From contig JAEYNY010000113.1 in assembly GCA_023412275.1 (NCBI GenBank), positions 1-64,000 on the forward strand: DNA of 64,000 bases. The letters run 5' to 3'. Positions 26,193-33,504 of this stretch are shown here, one piece after another. Positions within the stretch are counted from its first letter, which is position 1, and every line of letters starts with the position of its first letter. Source of the stretch: Bacillota bacterium (lineage in GTDB: Bacteria > Bacillota > Clostridia > Acetivibrionales > DSM-1351). Made by a program: the position numbers and the translations under genes. The notes under the pieces are model-generated. The model worked only from the letters and a program-made list of their open reading frames with translations. It did no database searches and was not told the DNA's origin.

Positions 26193-27088
26193 TCCTTTAC
26201 CTCTCTTGTAGTATTGTAGGTGATAAAAGGCTCCATTTGATCCGGGAATCCAAACTGTGCACATCCGATACATGGTGTATCATTTTCTACCGGCCAGTTT
26301 ACGTACTGATTCCACTTACGTACGGGACAGTCTATTGGGGTAACCGGCCCTCTGCATCCTAGCTTAAACATACAGGTTTTGTCTCCCAATTTCTGTGCAA
26401 AAATCCCTTTATCAAAATATGACCTTCTGGAACAACGGTCGTGGATTAGTGTACTATAAAACAATACCGGCCTATCCCTGTTGTCAAGCTCAGGTTCTCC
26501 ATATAAGAGTATATGGGCAAGGGTTCCCATAAACCAGTCAGGGTGACAAGGACATCCTGGGAGCTTTATAACCCTTCTATTCAGTACACTTTGTACACTT
26601 ACACTATCAGAAGGATTTGGTTTAGCTGCCGAAACTCCTCCGTGAGATGCGCAGGCTCCAAGTGCAATAACATGTGAAGCCTTTTCTCCCAACATTTTAA
26701 TCACGTTAAGTGCGGTAACGGGTTTACCTTTCCAGCGTCCGATGACATTGTACATTCCGTTGTTTTTAGTTGCTACTGCTCCCTCAACAGCCAGAATATA
26801 TTCTTCACCTGAAATACTCATTAATTGCTCCATTGCTTTTTCGCCTTCCGCTGCCATGAGGCTATTGTCATATATAAAATTGGTCATTTGTGAAATCAGA
26901 TATTTAAAGTCAGGGTTTGAACCATCTAACAGGGAAATAATGTTGCCTGAACAACCTGTCAGTTCCAACCAGACCAGATTCTTTTTAACAAGTTTACCCT
27001 TACTAATTTCTGCCCTGACTTTATTAAATAATTCGCGCGCCGTCTCAAGACGTGCAGCATACTCGGGACACGGTTCTATTTTATTCAT
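26189..27088 (-). CDS. [NiFe]-hydrogenase small subunit, atypical proximal cluster site
   Basis: 299 aa iron-sulfur subunit. No twin-arginine signal peptide is present, so the enzyme should be cytoplasmic. FeS ligands are visible in ALGACASHGG, LPGCPCHPDW, IHDRCSRRSYFDKG, CMFKLGCRGPVTPIDC and CIGCAQFGF. The first proximal-cluster motif, normally CxxC, reads C46-S-G-N49, so the second Cys is replaced by Asn; alignment from the preceding Trp supports this. Some group 1h (actinobacterial-type) enzymes have Asp there. It starts with a 1-bp overlap with the cytochrome b5-like gene upstream. Confidence 0.92.
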   Translation of the reverse strand: MNKIEPCPEYAARLETARELFNKVRAEISKGKLVKKNLVWLELTGCSGNIISLLDGSNPDFKYLISQMTNFIYDNSLMAAEGEKAMEQLMSISGEEYILAVEGAVATKNNGMYNVIGRWKGKPVTALNVIKMLGEKASHVIALGACASHGGVSAAKPNPSDSVSVQSVLNRRVIKLPGCPCHPDWFMGTLAHILLYGEPELDNRDRPVLFYSTLIHDRCSRRSYFDKGIFAQKLGDKTCMFKLGCRGPVTPIDCPVRKWNQYVNWPVENDTPCIGCAQFGFPDQMEPFITYNTTREVKE

Positions 27089-27537
27089 TAAATCAACTTC
27101 CCTACCACCTTTAATTTATTCAATATGGACTGTCCTCCGTGGCATGAGGCAAACTCGTCTGTTAAGTCTTTGCCTGCCGTGAGTCCAAAGTGCGTAGCTG
27201 CTGCCCAAGCTGCATTATCGGTAACATCATACACGGTTCCGTTCACAGCCACGTATGCAGGATTACCATCCTTCCCGTTAAACTTCGTTAGTTCCTCAAG
27301 TGTAAAGTCCTTTCTATGTTCGTACTGTATTAATTCAATTGGAGAAATAGACCTTTGATTCTCCTGTTCAAATAGTAAACCACATAGAAAGTCAATCTCA
27401 TTTATTTTATCCCTTAGTTGGTGCAAAAGTATATTTCTGGTATGGACGCAAGGTGCCCCATAAATTAAATTGATATAGTTGTCAGCATATGCTGTCATTG
27501 TTTTTATTCTACGTCGGATATCATTCTCGCAATTCAT
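27088..27537 (-). CDS. Cytochrome b5-like heme-binding protein linked to hydrogenase
   Basis: 149 aa. The C-terminal 75 residues form a cytochrome b5-like fold: FTLEELTKFNGKDG, AYVAVNGTVYDVTD, HFGLTAGKDLTDEF, CHGGQSIL and VVGKLI. Two His residues are placed for possible heme ligation. The N-terminal 70 residues are helical and of unknown role. It is the first gene of the hydrogenase operon, overlapping the small subunit by 1 bp. It may be the electron carrier or a redox partner of the hydrogenase; it has no membrane segment. Confidence 0.82.
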   Translation of the reverse strand: MNCENDIRRRIKTMTAYADNYINLIYGAPCVHTRNILLHQLRDKINEIDFLCGLLFEQENQRSISPIELIQYEHRKDFTLEELTKFNGKDGNPAYVAVNGTVYDVTDNAAWAAATHFGLTAGKDLTDEFASCHGGQSILNKLKVVGKLI

Positions 27538-27667
27538 ATATGTCTCTCCTATAAAATATATTTTTCAAATAAGATGATTATTCTTTTTATTTTTTATTAG
27601 TGAACATAATATAATATGTGGAACTCCGGCTTATAGTTACTTGAACAAACTCTCTAGAGACAGAAAA

Positions 27668-27973
27668 GGGGGCTGTTGCAAGAAAATTTTTATCTTTCTT
27701 AACATATACGCGAGTATAAATTGTATCAATGAAAGCTTGGTTAAAGATATTTGCAGTTGTTTGTCGGCGAAACACGGATATTTTACCGGAAAACCTATCA
27801 CGAAGTAGGTTTTAGCGACACAATGAATCATGGACGATGAATGTGAGCGACGGTAAAATATCCAAAGATGAGCCGCAAGAAACTCATGCAAATATCTTGG
27901 AAGCAACATTGATATAATTTTATACGGGAGTATCGGTGTAAAAAGAAAATTTTTCTGTTTTGCAACAGCCCCC
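27668..27973. mobile_element. MITE-like palindromic element, 306 bp
   Basis: The element is bounded by inverted termini GGGGGCTGTTGCAA and TTGCAACAGCCCCC. The inner parts also pair: AAGATATTTGCA with TGCAAATATCTT, GGATATTTTACCG with CGGTAAAATATCC, and AAAACCTA with TAGGTTTT at the centre. Nearly the whole element could fold into one imperfect hairpin. No transposase is present; open frames inside look like by-products of the repeat. The termini recall those of IS1182-like elements, from memory. No clear target-site duplication was seen. It lies in the 450-bp gap between the hydrogenase operon and the AraC gene, 16 bp from the AraC stop. Confidence 0.75.
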
Positions 27974-27989
27974 TAATATTTTTTTAAAA

Positions 27990-28829
27990 TTATTTTTCCT
28001 TAACGGGAATCCAGATTTCGCTGATATAGTCTTCACTCTTTGTGTCGCCTTCTGTATAAAGCTCTATAGCATATCCGAGTATCAATTCATATTTTGATTG
28101 TGGAAGCCATTCACTATAAATCCTTTTCCACATATTTTGAATAGCATCCGGCATTGCTCCTACGCACTTAAATATTGCCCACGTGTAGGAAGGTATATCA
28201 ATGGTTATAAAACCTTCCGGTATCTGCTTTACACACTTTTCCTCACACCCTATACCATATTCATATTCCTTGCAGCCAGGTTCATCGGGGAGACATATTC
28301 CAAACATACCACAAACCTGTTCATGCAACCCTTCTGCGCAATATTCCGCCCAGAACATCGGAATTCCCTTAGTTCTATTTTCCTCTGTGAACTTTCTTGT
28401 TTTAGTAATTACTCTGAAGGAATCCTTTTTTTCAATTTTGTAATCCATAACACTACCGCCTTCCAAAACAATTTTTAATGTGAGACGATTAAATGATTTG
28501 AGTTCTGTTCCGTGTTTTTTGGCGTGAGACGGCAATACTCCGTGGAACCGTTGGAATGCTTTTGTAAAGCTTTCCGGAGTATCATATCCATACTTTAAAG
28601 CAATATCAATAACTTTTGAACTGCTGTTTAATAAATCCTGTGCTGCCAGTGAAAGTCTTCTGTTTCTTACATATTCATTCACTGTCATTCCTGTAAGTAA
28701 GGAAAATGTCCTCTGAAAATGAAAGCTTGAGTAAAAAGCACTTTGGGCAATATCATCACAAACGATATTTTCATTTAAATGCTCTTCTATATAGTCTATA
28801 GCGTAATTCAAAGTGCGAACCCATTCCAT
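27990..28829 (-). CDS. AraC-family regulator with GyrI-like effector domain
   Basis: 279 aa. The AraC/XylS DNA-binding domain is at the N-terminus (residues 5-105: IVCDDIAQSAFYSSFHFQRTF and IALKYGYDTPESFTKAFQRFHG), followed by a GyrI-like/SOUL-type small-molecule-binding domain (about 125-278). Such proteins resemble Rob/BmrR-type multidrug sensors. It is upstream of no obvious target; the arsenic genes upstream are in the same direction but 65 bp away with a separate function. A metal- or drug-responsive role is inferred. Confidence 0.87.
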   Translation of the reverse strand: MEWVRTLNYAIDYIEEHLNENIVCDDIAQSAFYSSFHFQRTFSLLTGMTVNEYVRNRRLSLAAQDLLNSSSKVIDIALKYGYDTPESFTKAFQRFHGVLPSHAKKHGTELKSFNRLTLKIVLEGGSVMDYKIEKKDSFRVITKTRKFTEENRTKGIPMFWAEYCAEGLHEQVCGMFGICLPDEPGCKEYEYGIGCEEKCVKQIPEGFITIDIPSYTWAIFKCVGAMPDAIQNMWKRIYSEWLPQSKYELILGYAIELYTEGDTKSEDYISEIWIPVKEK

Positions 28830-28894
28830 TCAATCACCTCCTTCATTATGATTTTACAAAAAGCGGTAGTACAAATTCCTGTCATTTACTGCTT

Positions 28895-29293
28895 CTACTT
28901 GTCTAGTGATTTTTTTAGAACCATAATTTTTTCTTCTATGCTTTTAATCACTTTGATAAATTCTTCATCGCTTTTGCCGGTTGGATCTTCCAGACCCCAA
29001 TCTTCCCTGTGTTTGCACGGCAAAGACGGACACTGTACATTACAGCCCATTGTTATCACGAAATCAACGGTTGGTATATCTGCCAGGAGCTTTGATTTTT
29101 GTGTTTTCTCCATATCAAGTCCATAAATTTGTTTCATCAATCTGACAGCATCCTGATTTATTTGAGGCTTTGTTTCAGTACCTGCAGAATAACTTTCAAA
29201 TACGTCCCCTGCAAGATGTTTGCCCAAAGCTTCCGCTATCTGACTTCGGCAGGAATTGTGAACACATATAAATGCTACTTTAGCCTTTTCCAT
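28895..29293 (-). CDS. arsC: Arsenate reductase, thioredoxin-coupled type (ArsC)
   Basis: 132 aa low-molecular-weight phosphatase-fold enzyme that reduces arsenate to arsenite. The P-loop CVHNSCR (Cys10 to Arg16, CX5R) and the redox cysteines in MGCNVQCPSLPC (Cys84, Cys88, Cys93) are present, followed by the usual HREDWGLEDPTG. It lies 1 bp downstream of a thioredoxin-like gene, which could supply electrons, and is the last gene of the arsenic operon. Confidence 0.9.
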   Translation of the reverse strand: MEKAKVAFICVHNSCRSQIAEALGKHLAGDVFESYSAGTETKPQINQDAVRLMKQIYGLDMEKTQKSKLLADIPTVDFVITMGCNVQCPSLPCKHREDWGLEDPTGKSDEEFIKVIKSIEEKIMVLKKSLDK

Positions 29294-29294
29294 T

Positions 29295-29597
29295 TTACTG
29301 TTTCCTTACTTTTTCCAATATACTAATTACTTCCTCAGTTTTTAAGACTTTACCATAAGAAACAACTTTCCCGTCTACAACCAAGGCAGGGGTTGACATT
29401 ACACCATATGCAGCAATCTGTGCAAAATCTTTTACGTGATCAATAGCAGTATCCATTCCCAACTTTGACAATGCTTCTTTTGTAGCGGTCTCCAATTGAT
29501 TACATTTTGCACATCCTGAACCCAGCACCTTTACATAGGCATCCCCTTTAACGTCTGTTTCATTTAAATCTTCCTTCTTCTTTTTAAACAATGACAT
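29295..29597 (-). CDS. Thioredoxin-like small redox protein (CxxC)
   Basis: 100 aa thioredoxin fold of the MTH895/'redox-active disulfide protein 2' type. The active site is GCAKCNQLE, the cis-Pro region is VMSTPALVVDG. In arsenic operons such proteins sit beside the organoarsenical permease and ArsC. It is probably the reductant or a partner for ArsC or the permease. Cytoplasmic. Gene spacing of 1 bp to arsC and 20 bp to the permease shows one operon. Confidence 0.88.
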   Translation of the reverse strand: MSLFKKKKEDLNETDVKGDAYVKVLGSGCAKCNQLETATKEALSKLGMDTAIDHVKDFAQIAAYGVMSTPALVVDGKVVSYGKVLKTEEVISILEKVRKQ

Positions 29598-29617
29598 AAT
29601 TAAATCCTCCTATAAGT

Positions 29618-30631
29618 TTATAATAATAAATATTGAAATGCATTAAACAGATATCCAACAATAATAATACCTATTGTACAAATTGCAACAAACAATGCCA
29701 AAAGTCTTGGCTTTACAGCCTTACGGAGCATAATGATAGATGGTAAGCTAAGAGTTGTTACAGCCATCATAAATGACAGAACAGTTCCTAAATTTGCTCC
29801 TTTGTACAGTAACGCTTCTGCTATTGGTATAGTCCCAAAAATGTCTGCATACATAGGAACACCGATTAACGTAGCAAGTACAACGCCAAACGGATTATTA
29901 CTTCCTAGAACCTTTTCAATCCAACTTTCAGGAATCCAGTTATGAATTACCGCTCCGATTCCTACTCCTATTAGGATATACGGAAATACCTTTTTAAATG
30001 TGGCTACTACTTGATCTTTTGCATAGGCAACACGCTCTTTTCTTGTTATCTCCGGTGACTCAATATCCACACCTGAGGCATTTAGTATAAAATCCTCTAC
30101 ATACTTTTCCATATTCATTTTCCCAATAATTGTACCACCTGCAACTGCAATAATGAGACCAAGTATTACATAAACAACAGCTACCTTTGGACCAAAAATG
30201 CTCATTAAGATTACTAGTGAACCAAGGTCTACCATAGGAGAAGAGATTAGAAATGAGAACGTTAACCCCAATGGCAGTCCTGCACTGGTAAATCCTATAA
30301 ACAGCGGAATTGACGAACAGGAACAAAAAGGTGTAATAGTTCCCAAAAGTGCCGCTATCGTATTTGCTCCGATTCCACGGAAGCGGGTCAATATTTTCTT
30401 ACTCCGTTCCGGCGGAAAATAGCTCTGAATATATGAAATAATAAAAATAAGCAAACATAGTAATATTGTAATTTTTATTACATCGTATATAAAAAACTGA
30501 ATACTACCTCCAAGCCTTCCGGACATATCAAGTCCCAAGAATGAAAGTAAATTGTGTATAAGTGTGTTAAGCCAATTCATTCCAAGCACCTGATTCTGCA
30601 AAAAAACGCCTATTCCTTTTAAAACCTCCAT
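29618..30631 (-). CDS. Permease of the ArsP/UPF0718 (DUF318) family
   Basis: 337 aa membrane protein with about eight helices. The signature ITPFCSCSSIPLFIGFTSAGLPLG near residues 98-120 contains the paired Cys residues that in ArsP proteins bind trivalent organoarsenicals. A soluble loop lies at about 180-210. Context (arsR, thioredoxin-like, arsC) supports arsenical export. It is separated from arsR by 61 bp containing a TCGATAT motif. Confidence 0.88.
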   Translation of the reverse strand: MEVLKGIGVFLQNQVLGMNWLNTLIHNLLSFLGLDMSGRLGGSIQFFIYDVIKITILLCLLIFIISYIQSYFPPERSKKILTRFRGIGANTIAALLGTITPFCSCSSIPLFIGFTSAGLPLGLTFSFLISSPMVDLGSLVILMSIFGPKVAVVYVILGLIIAVAGGTIIGKMNMEKYVEDFILNASGVDIESPEITRKERVAYAKDQVVATFKKVFPYILIGVGIGAVIHNWIPESWIEKVLGSNNPFGVVLATLIGVPMYADIFGTIPIAEALLYKGANLGTVLSFMMAVTTLSLPSIIMLRKAVKPRLLALFVAICTIGIIIVGYLFNAFQYLLL

Positions 30632-30665
30632 ACATATCTCCCTTTCGCGAATATATCTATTTTTA

Positions 30666-30672
30666 TCGATAT
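30666..30672. promoter_or_regulatory. Candidate ArsR site upstream of the permease gene
   Basis: TCGATAT inside TTATCGATATATC, 35 bp upstream of the permease start. The same 7-mer occurs twice upstream of arsR (31013-31019 and 31041-31047). Confidence 0.4.
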
Positions 30673-30692
30673 ATCAATTTTTAATAAAGCCA

Positions 30693-30989
30693 TCACCTGA
30701 TGGCTGTGTATATTTCTGTAATTTTACCAAGCAGTTCTTTAGCGTAGGCACTACCTTCTTCGCTTAAGGAGTAGTGAGTCCATTTTCCTTCTTTTCTTGC
30801 ATTTACAACACCTGAATCACATAATATCTTCATATGATGGGATAAAGTGGACTGACTAATTTTCAAATTCTCCAACAGTTTACAGGCACATTTTTCACCT
30901 GTCTGAAGTAATTCCAGAATCATAAGGCGATTTTCATCACAAAAGGCTTTAAAAACTCTTGCATTTTTTTCGTATTCGTTATGTATCAC
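30693..30989 (-). CDS. arsR: ArsR-family metalloregulator
   Basis: About 98 aa winged-helix repressor. The core has ENRLMILELLQTGEKCACKLLENLKISQSTLSHHMKILCDSGVV. The Cys pair CAC in helix 3 is the classic As(III)-binding motif. It represses the operon until arsenite binds. I take the GTG at 30989 (GTGATACATAAC) after GAGGTG as start; a GTG at 30999-31001 in the same frame is possible but overlaps that ribosome site. Confidence 0.9.
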   Translation of the reverse strand: MIHNEYEKNARVFKAFCDENRLMILELLQTGEKCACKLLENLKISQSTLSHHMKILCDSGVVNARKEGKWTHYSLSEEGSAYAKELLGKITEIYTAIR

Positions 30990-31009
30990 TTTACACCTCA
31001 CATCTAAAA

Positions 31010-31050
31010 TATTCGATATGACAATATTATATTAGTCAAATCGATATTTG
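31010..31050. promoter_or_regulatory. Candidate ArsR operator/promoter
   Basis: Two TCGATAT copies at 31013-31019 and 31041-31047, 28 bp apart, in a region with overlapping symmetrical AT-rich segments. Position just upstream of arsR fits autorepression. Confidence 0.5.
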
Positions 31051-31109
31051 TCAATGTATATAAACTACTCACCTTTTCCCTTCGAATATTTCTTCAGTTT
31101 CATTTATAT

Positions 31110-31514
31110 TTACTCTGCCTTAATTTGTTTAAGTTGGTTATAAAGCTTCTTAGTCTTTTCTACATTAGACTGATTAAATACAAGTATTTTATCACCGTAG
31201 TGTATTATTACAAAAGCATTTACTTTAGAATATGAATATAACTTGTAGCTGCCAAATCTTTCATTTTGATACGTGCCGGAAGCCATTTTAAAAGTTCCCA
31301 TTCCAAATTGCCTTGATCCGATATCTAAACTATCAACATACTCAATAGAAGTAATTTCTTTTAGGGGAATAGTCGTTCCACTTACAAAAGTACCTTTGAC
31401 ACTAACAAAATTATTCGAAATTGAAACGTTGACACTTCCTACAAATAATATAAATATGCCCGCAAGTATTAATGTCACCATTGTAATAAGAACTTTCATT
31501 TGGCCAAACTTCAT
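31110..31514 (-). CDS. Small membrane-anchored protein, PH-like fold suspected
   Basis: 134 aa. A single N-terminal membrane helix (residues 8-28) is followed by a beta-rich soluble part with repeats of short strands (VSISNNFVSVKG, TTIPLKEITSIEYVD, FVIIHYGDKILVFNQS) and a C-terminal helix. The pattern resembles bacterial PH-like (bPH) domain proteins of unknown function. Its own ribosome site is AGGAGG. Monocistronic. No function can be assigned. Confidence 0.7.
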   Translation of the reverse strand: MKFGQMKVLITMVTLILAGIFILFVGSVNVSISNNFVSVKGTFVSGTTIPLKEITSIEYVDSLDIGSRQFGMGTFKMASGTYQNERFGSYKLYSYSKVNAFVIIHYGDKILVFNQSNVEKTKKLYNQLKQIKAE

Positions 31515-31604
31515 AAAAAGAACCTCCTACAAAATTACATAAAATATATCATTATTGATATTTTATCAACCTTTATAATACAAGTAAACTCCGGAATGTG
31601 TTTT

Positions 31605-31805
31605 CTATTTATTTTGCTCTTGAAGGCAACTAGCCTGGGAATCAAAGGTCAAAATATTCTGTGCTAGAGATAACAGAAAATTTCCAAATACACTGCGCTG
31701 ACAGTTGTCCAATTCTTCTGAGACAGCAATTGATATTACTGTAGCAAGTAAAGTAAGTTCACTGGGACTTAGTGAAAAAAATTTGTTGCTGCAACTATTA
31801 TTCAT
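31605..31805 (-). CDS. Small hypothetical protein, DUF6774-like
   Basis: 66 aa. The core LSPSELTLLATVISIAVSEELDNCQRSVFGNFLLSLAQNILTFDSQ resembles the short DUF6774 domain found in clostridia (SEL...ISI...LGNFL...). Two amphipathic helices, no membrane segment. The ribosome site GAGGT precedes the ATG. It is preceded on the minus strand by a hairpin with a T-run and by a folded RNA segment (31880-31987), suggesting controlled expression. Function unknown. Confidence 0.65.
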   Translation of the reverse strand: MNNSCSNKFFSLSPSELTLLATVISIAVSEELDNCQRSVFGNFLLSLAQNILTFDSQASCLQEQNK

Positions 31806-31879
31806 ATTTTAAACCTCAAATTGGGTTAAATCCTATAAATATACTATGTTTATTGTTAGTCTGTTGTTAAACAATTAAT

Positions 31880-31987
31880 AAAAAAAGACACCCATTGGCG
31901 AGTGTCAAAAAGCAGGAGGTTTGTTAAAATGGAAGAGTGCAGAGTATAGAGTATCTTTAGTGCCACCTACTTAAAACAAAACCTCTC
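31880..31987 (-). ncRNA. Candidate structured RNA leader with terminator
   Basis: Read on the minus strand: a long-range stem, GAGGTTTTGTTTTAA (31985-31971) with TTTTAACAAACCTC (31929-31916), encloses about 40 nt. It is followed by hairpin GACAC/GTGTC (31906-31902 with 31891-31887) and a run of T. That is the layout of a riboswitch or attenuator, or of a small RNA. The gene at 31805 begins about 75 bp downstream with ribosome site GAGGTTT, which the 3' arm (AAACCTC) could also pair with. No known RNA family was recognised. Confidence 0.45.
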
Positions 31988-32188
31988 TAATGAAAATAAC
32001 ATGTATAACCATCTATTTATTCTTGTGGGTTTTTATCTCAGGCGGCAAATTTTTTATTATATTAGCATTAAAATCCTTATTAAGGGCATATTATTTCTTT
32101 ATCTGAAATTTTCCCTCCTGTTTTCACCTTTACTGTTCCTCCATTTATCTAACATAGAATACCTTTTCTCTTTATTGGTATTATATTA

Positions 32189-32205
32189 TGGTACAATTAG
32201 TACCA
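32189..32205. promoter_or_regulatory. XRE operator candidate 1
   Basis: TGGTAC-AATTA-GTACCA, perfect 6-bp arms and 5-bp spacer. A TATATA hexamer follows at 32214-32219, so the site would cover a -35 region. It is 205 bp upstream of the first XRE gene. Confidence 0.6.
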
Positions 32206-32279
32206 CAACAAATTATATATGAATAACCTTGGTTCGTCAACATATTTACCATTATTTTGTATTTGGTTATGTAAAAAGT

Positions 32280-32296
32280 CTGTACAGTTTGTACCA
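32280..32296. promoter_or_regulatory. XRE operator candidate 2 with promoter
   Basis: Half-degenerate copy: CTGTAC-AGTTT-GTACCA. A TATAAT hexamer lies at 32302-32307, about 100 bp upstream of the first XRE start, placing the palindrome over the -35 region. Confidence 0.6.
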
Positions 32297-32409
32297 ATTA
32301 TTATAATGTATTCAGTAAATAAATTCAAACTGGACAGAAGTTGTAGTTCAATAATTAATATTGCGTTCTTCAACTGCTATAACATATAATTATTCATTGA
32401 GGTGATTAA

Positions 32410-32796
32410 ATGTCCGTTCTTTCAGAGAGAGTTAAAAAATTACGCAGTGTTAAACGACAATCCCAAAACGAAGTAGGTAAAGCTTTAGGTAAAAGTAGAG
32501 AAACTGTTTCAAAATATGAGCTGGGTGAAAGAGAACCTGATCCCGAAGCCATTGTACTTTTTGCAAAACACTTTAATGTTTCTTCGGATTATTTATTGGG
32601 AATTAGTGAACAAACGGAAAACATGTCAACTGACGAAAAAAAACCGTACAGTCCGGAATTATACGCCTTTGAAAAATATCTTAAAGATGAAAAATTCATT
32701 CCATATTTACAGCTTGCAATGGGGATGAAAGATTCAAATATAGAAATAAAGCAATTTGAAAAATTAATAAATAAAATTATTAACCAACAAAAATAA
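32410..32796 (+). CDS. XRE-family regulator (copy 1)
   Basis: 128 aa DNA-binding protein. The Cro/C1-type helix-turn-helix covers residues 6-62 (QSQNEVGKALGKSRETVSKYELGEREPDPEAIVLFAKHFNVSSDYLLG). The C-terminal 60 residues (KPYSPELYAFEKYL...FIPYLQLAMGMKD) are helical and shared with copy 2. Start ATG with GAGGTG 6 bp upstream. It probably binds the TGGTAC palindromes at its own promoter and upstream of copy 2. The sensed signal is unknown. Confidence 0.88.
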   Translation: MSVLSERVKKLRSVKRQSQNEVGKALGKSRETVSKYELGEREPDPEAIVLFAKHFNVSSDYLLGISEQTENMSTDEKKPYSPELYAFEKYLKDEKFIPYLQLAMGMKDSNIEIKQFEKLINKIINQQK

Positions 32797-32883
32797 ACTT
32801 AAAATAAAGAAAGTGTACCAACCTTAACTTATTTAAAATAAAGTGCTTTTTATGATAGTTTGTCGTTTATGCCCATTTAAAGT

Positions 32884-32900
32884 TGGTACACTTCGTACCA
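32884..32900. promoter_or_regulatory. XRE operator candidate 3 with promoter
   Basis: TGGTAC-ACTTC-GTACCA, perfect 6-bp arms, same 5-bp spacer as site 1. A TATATT hexamer lies at 32907-32912, giving the same operator to -10 spacing as site 2. It precedes the second XRE gene by about 150 bp. Confidence 0.65.
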
Positions 32901-33052
32901 TCTAATTATATTACCGACACTTTAAATAGTCAACCTTATTTTGTAAGTATTTATAATATATTACAGTTACCTGTAGGATATATTTGTCGATAAATAAAAA
33001 ATATTGCATAAAATGGTATGAATATTTATAATAATGACTTGAGGTGATTAGT

Positions 33053-33457
33053 ATGCATGTTCTGCCAGAGAGAATTAAAAGTTTACGCAATGTTAAAGGA
33101 CAATCCCAAAAAGAATTAGGGCAAGCTTTAGGTAAAAGCAGAGAAGCTATTTCAAAATATGAGCTGGGTGAAAGAGAGCCAGATCCGGATGCGCTGGTAC
33201 TATTTTCGAAACATTTTAATGTATCCTCTGACTATATGTTAGGAATTACTGATCATATGGAAAACGTGGCCCTTGGCAAAAGAAAACCTTACAGTCCTGA
33301 ACTATACGCCTTTGAAAAGTATTTGATGAATCAGGATTTTATCCCTTATCTTCAGTTGGCAGTAAGGATGAAGGATTCAAATATAGATATTAATTCATTC
33401 GAAGAGCCTATAAATAAGCTTATAAAAAAAGCAAAAAAACAAAAACACCTTAAATAA
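33053..33457 (+). CDS. XRE-family regulator (copy 2)
   Basis: 134 aa, a close duplicate of 32410-32796. The helix-turn-helix is nearly identical in its recognition region (GKSREAISKYELGEREPDPDALVLFSKHFNVSSDYMLG), and the KPYSPELYAFEKYL block is unchanged. Copy 2 has a lysine-rich tail. The ATG at 33053 with GAGGTG is preferred over an upstream GTG that lies within that ribosome site. Convergent with the agr genes, separated by a two-way terminator. Confidence 0.88.
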   Translation: MHVLPERIKSLRNVKGQSQKELGQALGKSREAISKYELGEREPDPDALVLFSKHFNVSSDYMLGITDHMENVALGKRKPYSPELYAFEKYLMNQDFIPYLQLAVRMKDSNIDINSFEEPINKLIKKAKKQKHLK

Positions 33458-33473
33458 TTAATAAGGTGTTTTT
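33441..33473. terminator. Bidirectional terminator between XRE copy 2 and agrD
   Basis: AAAAACACCTTA (33441-33452) pairs with TAAGGTGTTTTT (33462-33473). The XRE stop codon lies inside the hairpin. It is flanked by A-rich and T-rich runs, so it serves both convergent units. Confidence 0.85.
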
Positions 33474-33504
33474 GTTATGCTAAATGCATGGTTCTGGTAA
33501 ATCA

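Larger units (their letters stand above)
31988..32409. other. Intergenic region upstream of the first XRE gene
   Basis: About 420 bp of AT-rich DNA. It holds two of the TGGTAC palindromes (listed separately) with TATAAT-like hexamers downstream. A 73-codon open frame at 32001-32222 has no convincing ribosome site and a composition of low-complexity hydrophobic residues, so I do not call it a gene. Confidence 0.5.

Noticed and set aside
27637..27909. 90-codon minus-strand open frame inside the palindromic element
   Set aside because: It follows the repeat structure, has no ribosome site and no family resemblance; likely a by-product, possibly a degraded remnant.
31914..31945. Short plus-strand leader peptide after AGGAGG (ATG plus five sense codons)
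   Set aside because: The AGGAGG is explained as one arm of the minus-strand stem, and no plus-strand gene follows closely.
31960..31985. T-box-like GTGGCAC segment in the minus-strand leader
   Set aside because: The invariant antiterminator sequence and the stem I features are absent, and the downstream gene is not amino-acid related.
32001..32222. 73-codon plus-strand open frame upstream of the XRE genes
   Set aside because: Low-complexity hydrophobic sequence from AT-rich DNA, no ribosome site, and it runs into the operator region.
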